Of a stretch of 64,000 nt of DNA, positions 61,812 to 64,000 are shown one piece after another (within the stretch, counting starts at the first letter, position 1; each line of letters opens with the position of its first letter). Source of the DNA: an uncultured Woeseia sp. GTDB taxonomy: Bacteria; Pseudomonadota; Gammaproteobacteria; Steroidobacterales; Woeseiaceae. Both the position numbers and the translations under genes were made by a program. The stretch lies in assembly GCA_937925605.1 (NCBI GenBank), contig CALALV010000003.1:1-64000 (forward strand), in the 5' to 3' direction. Below the pieces are notes generated by a model. The model made no database searches, had not been told where the DNA came from, and saw only the letters and a program-made list of their open reading frames with translations.

Positions 61812-62948
61812 CTAATTGGCTCCACAGTCGATACTTTCACATCGCTCGCGGCAAAGGATGATGTTCGACCTGGGCGCAGAAATATCCGTGATCGTCATCT
61901 GCGCATCGCAGTTCGCTAGACAGGTCAACCGTTCGGCCTCGCACATTTGCTCGGAATCTTCCTGTCTATCGCTCCCTACGGCTCGCAAGTCGTGTTCGGG
62001 ACAAGGCGAGTATGAGGTTCCTGCAGGCACAAGATTCTCTACTCTAAACCACCGCGATCCAGATGACACTGCGATCTCAACCATTGGCGGGCGAATATCA
62101 ATTACGTATCCGCACTGCGTACTGTCACCGATCTTCAGGTTCGCGCGAAACTCCTGTTGACGGCGCTCTTCGGCCGCCTTTTCAGCAGCACGCGTCTGGC
62201 GCGCTGCGTCTCGTGCATCCGCCTTCCGCTTGTCGTCAGCTGCCTTGGCTGAGGCATACTGGGCTGCAAATTCGGTATTCTCCGAGCGAGCGTGCGCCAT
62301 TAGCGACTTTAATACATCGCCGTGAATCACGATAGCCACATATTTGCCAGTTCCTTGATCAACGTATTTGGCTGAGACGATTAGCTTCAGCCGTTCACCG
62401 CCGTCAGCAGATGCACCGTCGAGTTTGAAGCATGTATGTGCGATGTCGCTCTTCTTGTAACCGCCTCGGAGGGTCGGATCGTCAGATTTTGTGGCCAACG
62501 CAAAACCGCTCTCATTCTGGACATCAGAGACAACGCTCTCTATGAGTGGTCGGAATTCCTGAAGGTATTCGTCTCCATTATCCGAGACAAGGTTTACTAC
62601 GTGCCCGGCCCCCATCATAACCACCCTGTGATCTAGCTGGATCCGACCATCCGAATCCCGATATCGGCCGCCGAACTCTGTCGCGCAAGCGGTACTGAGG
62701 AAGCGACCGATTTCCGAAACTTGCGGCGAATAGCTGCTTCTTGACTGCTTATCCCTTACTCGGACGAGAACAACATCGCCATCGTAATACGACTCGTAGT
62801 TCTTCTTGCCGTATTCTCGTCGTACCAGTTCCAGCCCTTCCGCAATCGTTGGCGGATCGAGACGACTGTGAAATTCACTGGCGAGAGACCTTTCCGGACC
62901 GGCGAAGACTGCTAAAAAGGCGACCCCAAGAAAAAAAGCCAAACGCAT
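61812..62948 (-). CDS. secreted protein of unknown function
   Basis: A 378-residue protein with a Sec signal (about 1-24, ending SLAS). The mature protein has an N-terminal alpha/beta region, a strongly charged helical segment (about 235-270, repeats of Ala, Lys, Arg and Glu, coiled-coil-like), and a C-terminal region with many cysteines (CGYVIDI, CPEHD, CEAERLTCLANCDA, CRERCESIDC) that could form disulfides. No family is recognised. It is divergent from an XRE regulator gene at 63072. Confidence 0.6.
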   Translation of the reverse strand: MRLAFFLGVAFLAVFAGPERSLASEFHSRLDPPTIAEGLELVRREYGKKNYESYYDGDVVLVRVRDKQSRSSYSPQVSEIGRFLSTACATEFGGRYRDSDGRIQLDHRVVMMGAGHVVNLVSDNGDEYLQEFRPLIESVVSDVQNESGFALATKSDDPTLRGGYKKSDIAHTCFKLDGASADGGERLKLIVSAKYVDQGTGKYVAIVIHGDVLKSLMAHARSENTEFAAQYASAKAADDKRKADARDAARQTRAAEKAAEERRQQEFRANLKIGDSTQCGYVIDIRPPMVEIAVSSGSRWFRVENLVPAGTSYSPCPEHDLRAVGSDRQEDSEQMCEAERLTCLANCDAQMTITDISAPRSNIILCRERCESIDCGAN

Positions 62949-63071
62949 ATTCTCACCTCCAAGCGAGCGAATTCCGATTCATAGACTGTCGCCGAGCACC
63001 ATTGCCTGACAAGCCAAAATGCTACTTATCGTCTGTCGACTTATCGTCATCATACCTGAACGATCGTCGTC
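62949..63071. promoter_or_regulatory. divergent intergenic region
   Basis: This short gap separates the secreted-protein gene (minus) and the XRE gene (plus) and should contain both promoters. No clear hexamers were identified. Confidence 0.3.
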
Positions 63072-63296
63072 ATGGCGAAACGAGCTTCAGGTCGTCGAGT
63101 TCTGGCACGAAACATGCGCAAGATGCGACATTCGATGGGCTGGTCCCAAGAGGACCTTGCCGAGGCAGCTGGCCTACACCGCACCTATGTTGGGGCTGTA
63201 GAAAGACAAGAACGAAACGTCAGCATAGACAACATAGAGCGGATTGCCATTGCATTGGAAACGTCTTTATCCGACCTGCTAGATGAACGGACTTAG
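63072..63296 (+). CDS. small XRE-family regulator
   Basis: A 74-residue protein that is almost entirely an XRE HTH (RRVLARNMRKMRHSMGWSQEDLAEAAGLHRTYVGAVERQERNVSIDNIERIAIAL). Size and style resemble restriction-modification controller (C) proteins, but no methylase or restriction gene is visible here. It is convergent with the EEP-type gene at the right edge; the stop codons are only two bases apart. Confidence 0.75.
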   Translation: MAKRASGRRVLARNMRKMRHSMGWSQEDLAEAAGLHRTYVGAVERQERNVSIDNIERIAIALETSLSDLLDERT

Positions 63297-63297
63297 G

Positions 63298-64000
63298 TCA
63301 GTCTTCAATTTCCCCATACAATAGCGAATGGTCTGAGAACTGATCGATCCAGTTCCTCTTGGCCTGCTTTGTGGATTTGTTCACCCAACCTACAACTTCA
63401 ATCTCGGCATTCCCGAAGCTCTTGAATTGCAGGTGATCGGCGGCGAAGACGTGGTCCAGGCTTGAAGGATCCCAATCGTCTGAACCGTTCCACCAGGTAT
63501 TCTCATGCGTTTTGGGCAGGCGCCGCATGCCGTTGACGGAGGCATTCATGCGGTTGTCGACAAAGCCGAGCTCTTCTGCGCCGGTCATGTCCGAAACGTT
63601 GTTGTACTGCGCCTTCATACCCATCGTATTCACGTCTCCAAGGGCAACGAAGTTAGCCTTCTGACCGCCTGGTGTAACCTTATCGATCGCCCGTTTCAAG
63701 CTGGCCACGTGCTGGAACATATCGTCTCGTAGGCCCCAGTCCCTCGGATTGGCAAAACTCTTGAAATGCAGAAACAGAAACGAATAGTTGTCAGAGCCAA
63801 GAGTAATCGTCGCCAGCGCACCCGGTCGCAAGGTGGGCACTTTTGACTGGAGTTCATCTTTTTGGGTAACAAAAGCCGTCAGACCGGCCTTTACACCCAC
63901 CAGTATCTCCGGGATGCCGGGGCTTTCGGTGATGGTAAACGTGTATCCAGGCATCCTCGTTGTCATCGCCTGAAATACTGCGGCCCCCTTGACTTCGTAG
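63298..64000 (-). CDS. EEP-family phosphoesterase/nuclease-like protein (5' end off the right edge)
   Basis: The minus-strand frame stays open through the right edge; the apparent ATG at 63966 is preceded in frame by YEVKGAAVFQA, so the gene starts outside the window. The visible 234 codons have endonuclease/exonuclease/phosphatase features: the EVKG segment that usually holds the catalytic Glu, LFLHFKSF, ALGDVNTMG (GDxN), LDHVFA and the C-terminal FSDHSLLYGEI (SDH). A metal-dependent phosphodiesterase is likely; the substrate (DNA, RNA or lipid) is not resolvable. Confidence 0.72.
   Translation of the reverse strand, partial: YEVKGAAVFQAMTTRMPGYTFTITESPGIPEILVGVKAGLTAFVTQKDELQSKVPTLRPGALATITLGSDNYSFLFLHFKSFANPRDWGLRDDMFQHVASLKRAIDKVTPGGQKANFVALGDVNTMGMKAQYNNVSDMTGAEELGFVDNRMNASVNGMRRLPKTHENTWWNGSDDWDPSSLDHVFAADHLQFKSFGNAEIEVVGWVNKSTKQAKRNWIDQFSDHSLLYGEIED

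Noticed and set aside
61202..61861. Two open frames (61202-61462 and 61472-61861) after the recombinase module
   Set aside because: Their translations are irregular in composition, with no motif, and the second overlaps the convergent secreted-protein gene.

Overview
The window reads as chromosome of a high-GC Gram-negative bacterium, most likely a gammaproteobacterium. The reasons are a GlrK-QseG-GlrR-type operon, a Bfd/bacterioferritin pair behind Fur-like boxes, and PEP-CTERM proteins with a PrsR-type sigma-54 activator. From about 47.7 kb to the right edge, base composition and gene content change: lower GC, short overlapping genes, recombinases, XRE regulators and defence-type proteins. 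I read that part as an acquired genomic island.

Layout. 1-10.4 kb is a dense signal-transduction block: a partial and a complete membrane histidine kinase, a Tat-exported solute-binding protein, a REC-PAS-GGDEF cyclase, and a five-gene plus-strand operon (REC-kinase-REC hybrid, REC-kinase, Rcp1-like regulator, a GAF-kinase broken by an in-frame TAG, and a second Rcp1-like regulator). 10.4-19.6 kb is metabolic and mixed: FAD-linked oxidase, aldehyde dehydrogenase, lipoprotein, ArsC, a membrane GGDEF protein, a YbdK-type ligase and an N-formylglutamate amidohydrolase-like protein. 19.7-31 kb holds a 1170-residue PAS/GAF/GGDEF/EAL protein, two lipoproteins (one a putative metalloprotease), GalE and the GlrK-QseG-GlrR operon. 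31.1-34.4 kb is an iron module (TonB receptor, Bfd, bacterioferritin). 34.4-41.9 kb is the PEP-CTERM section: a PrsR-like activator and two PEP-CTERM proteins, each preceded by nearly the same sigma-54-type promoter, with a di-heme oxidoreductase and a membrane-tethered HTH-TPR regulator between them. 42-47 kb has a beta-helix lipoprotein and a minus-strand acyl-carrier/condensation/hydrolase set.

The island (about 47.7-64 kb) follows GC-rich direct repeats and a perfect 62-bp inverted repeat. It carries a GIY-YIG protein, an overlapping three-gene operon for a multiubiquitin-family Ubl, a ThiF/E1-like protein and a cysteine-rich DUF6527-like protein, and a divergent XRE-ImmA regulator/protease pair sharing operator-like repeats with it. 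Next come an OLD-like ATPase-TOPRIM protein and a recombinase module: a tandem-HTH regulator, twin 15-bp operator dyads, and four overlapping genes including one tyrosine recombinase with the H-x-x-R, GH and Tyr motifs and one with no candidate tyrosine. A secreted protein, another XRE regulator and an edge-truncated EEP-type phosphoesterase end the window.

The most interesting candidate system is the Ubl/E1/DUF6527 operon with its XRE-ImmA switch, followed by the two-recombinase module. All functional calls come from reading translations and motifs by eye; no database search was run.
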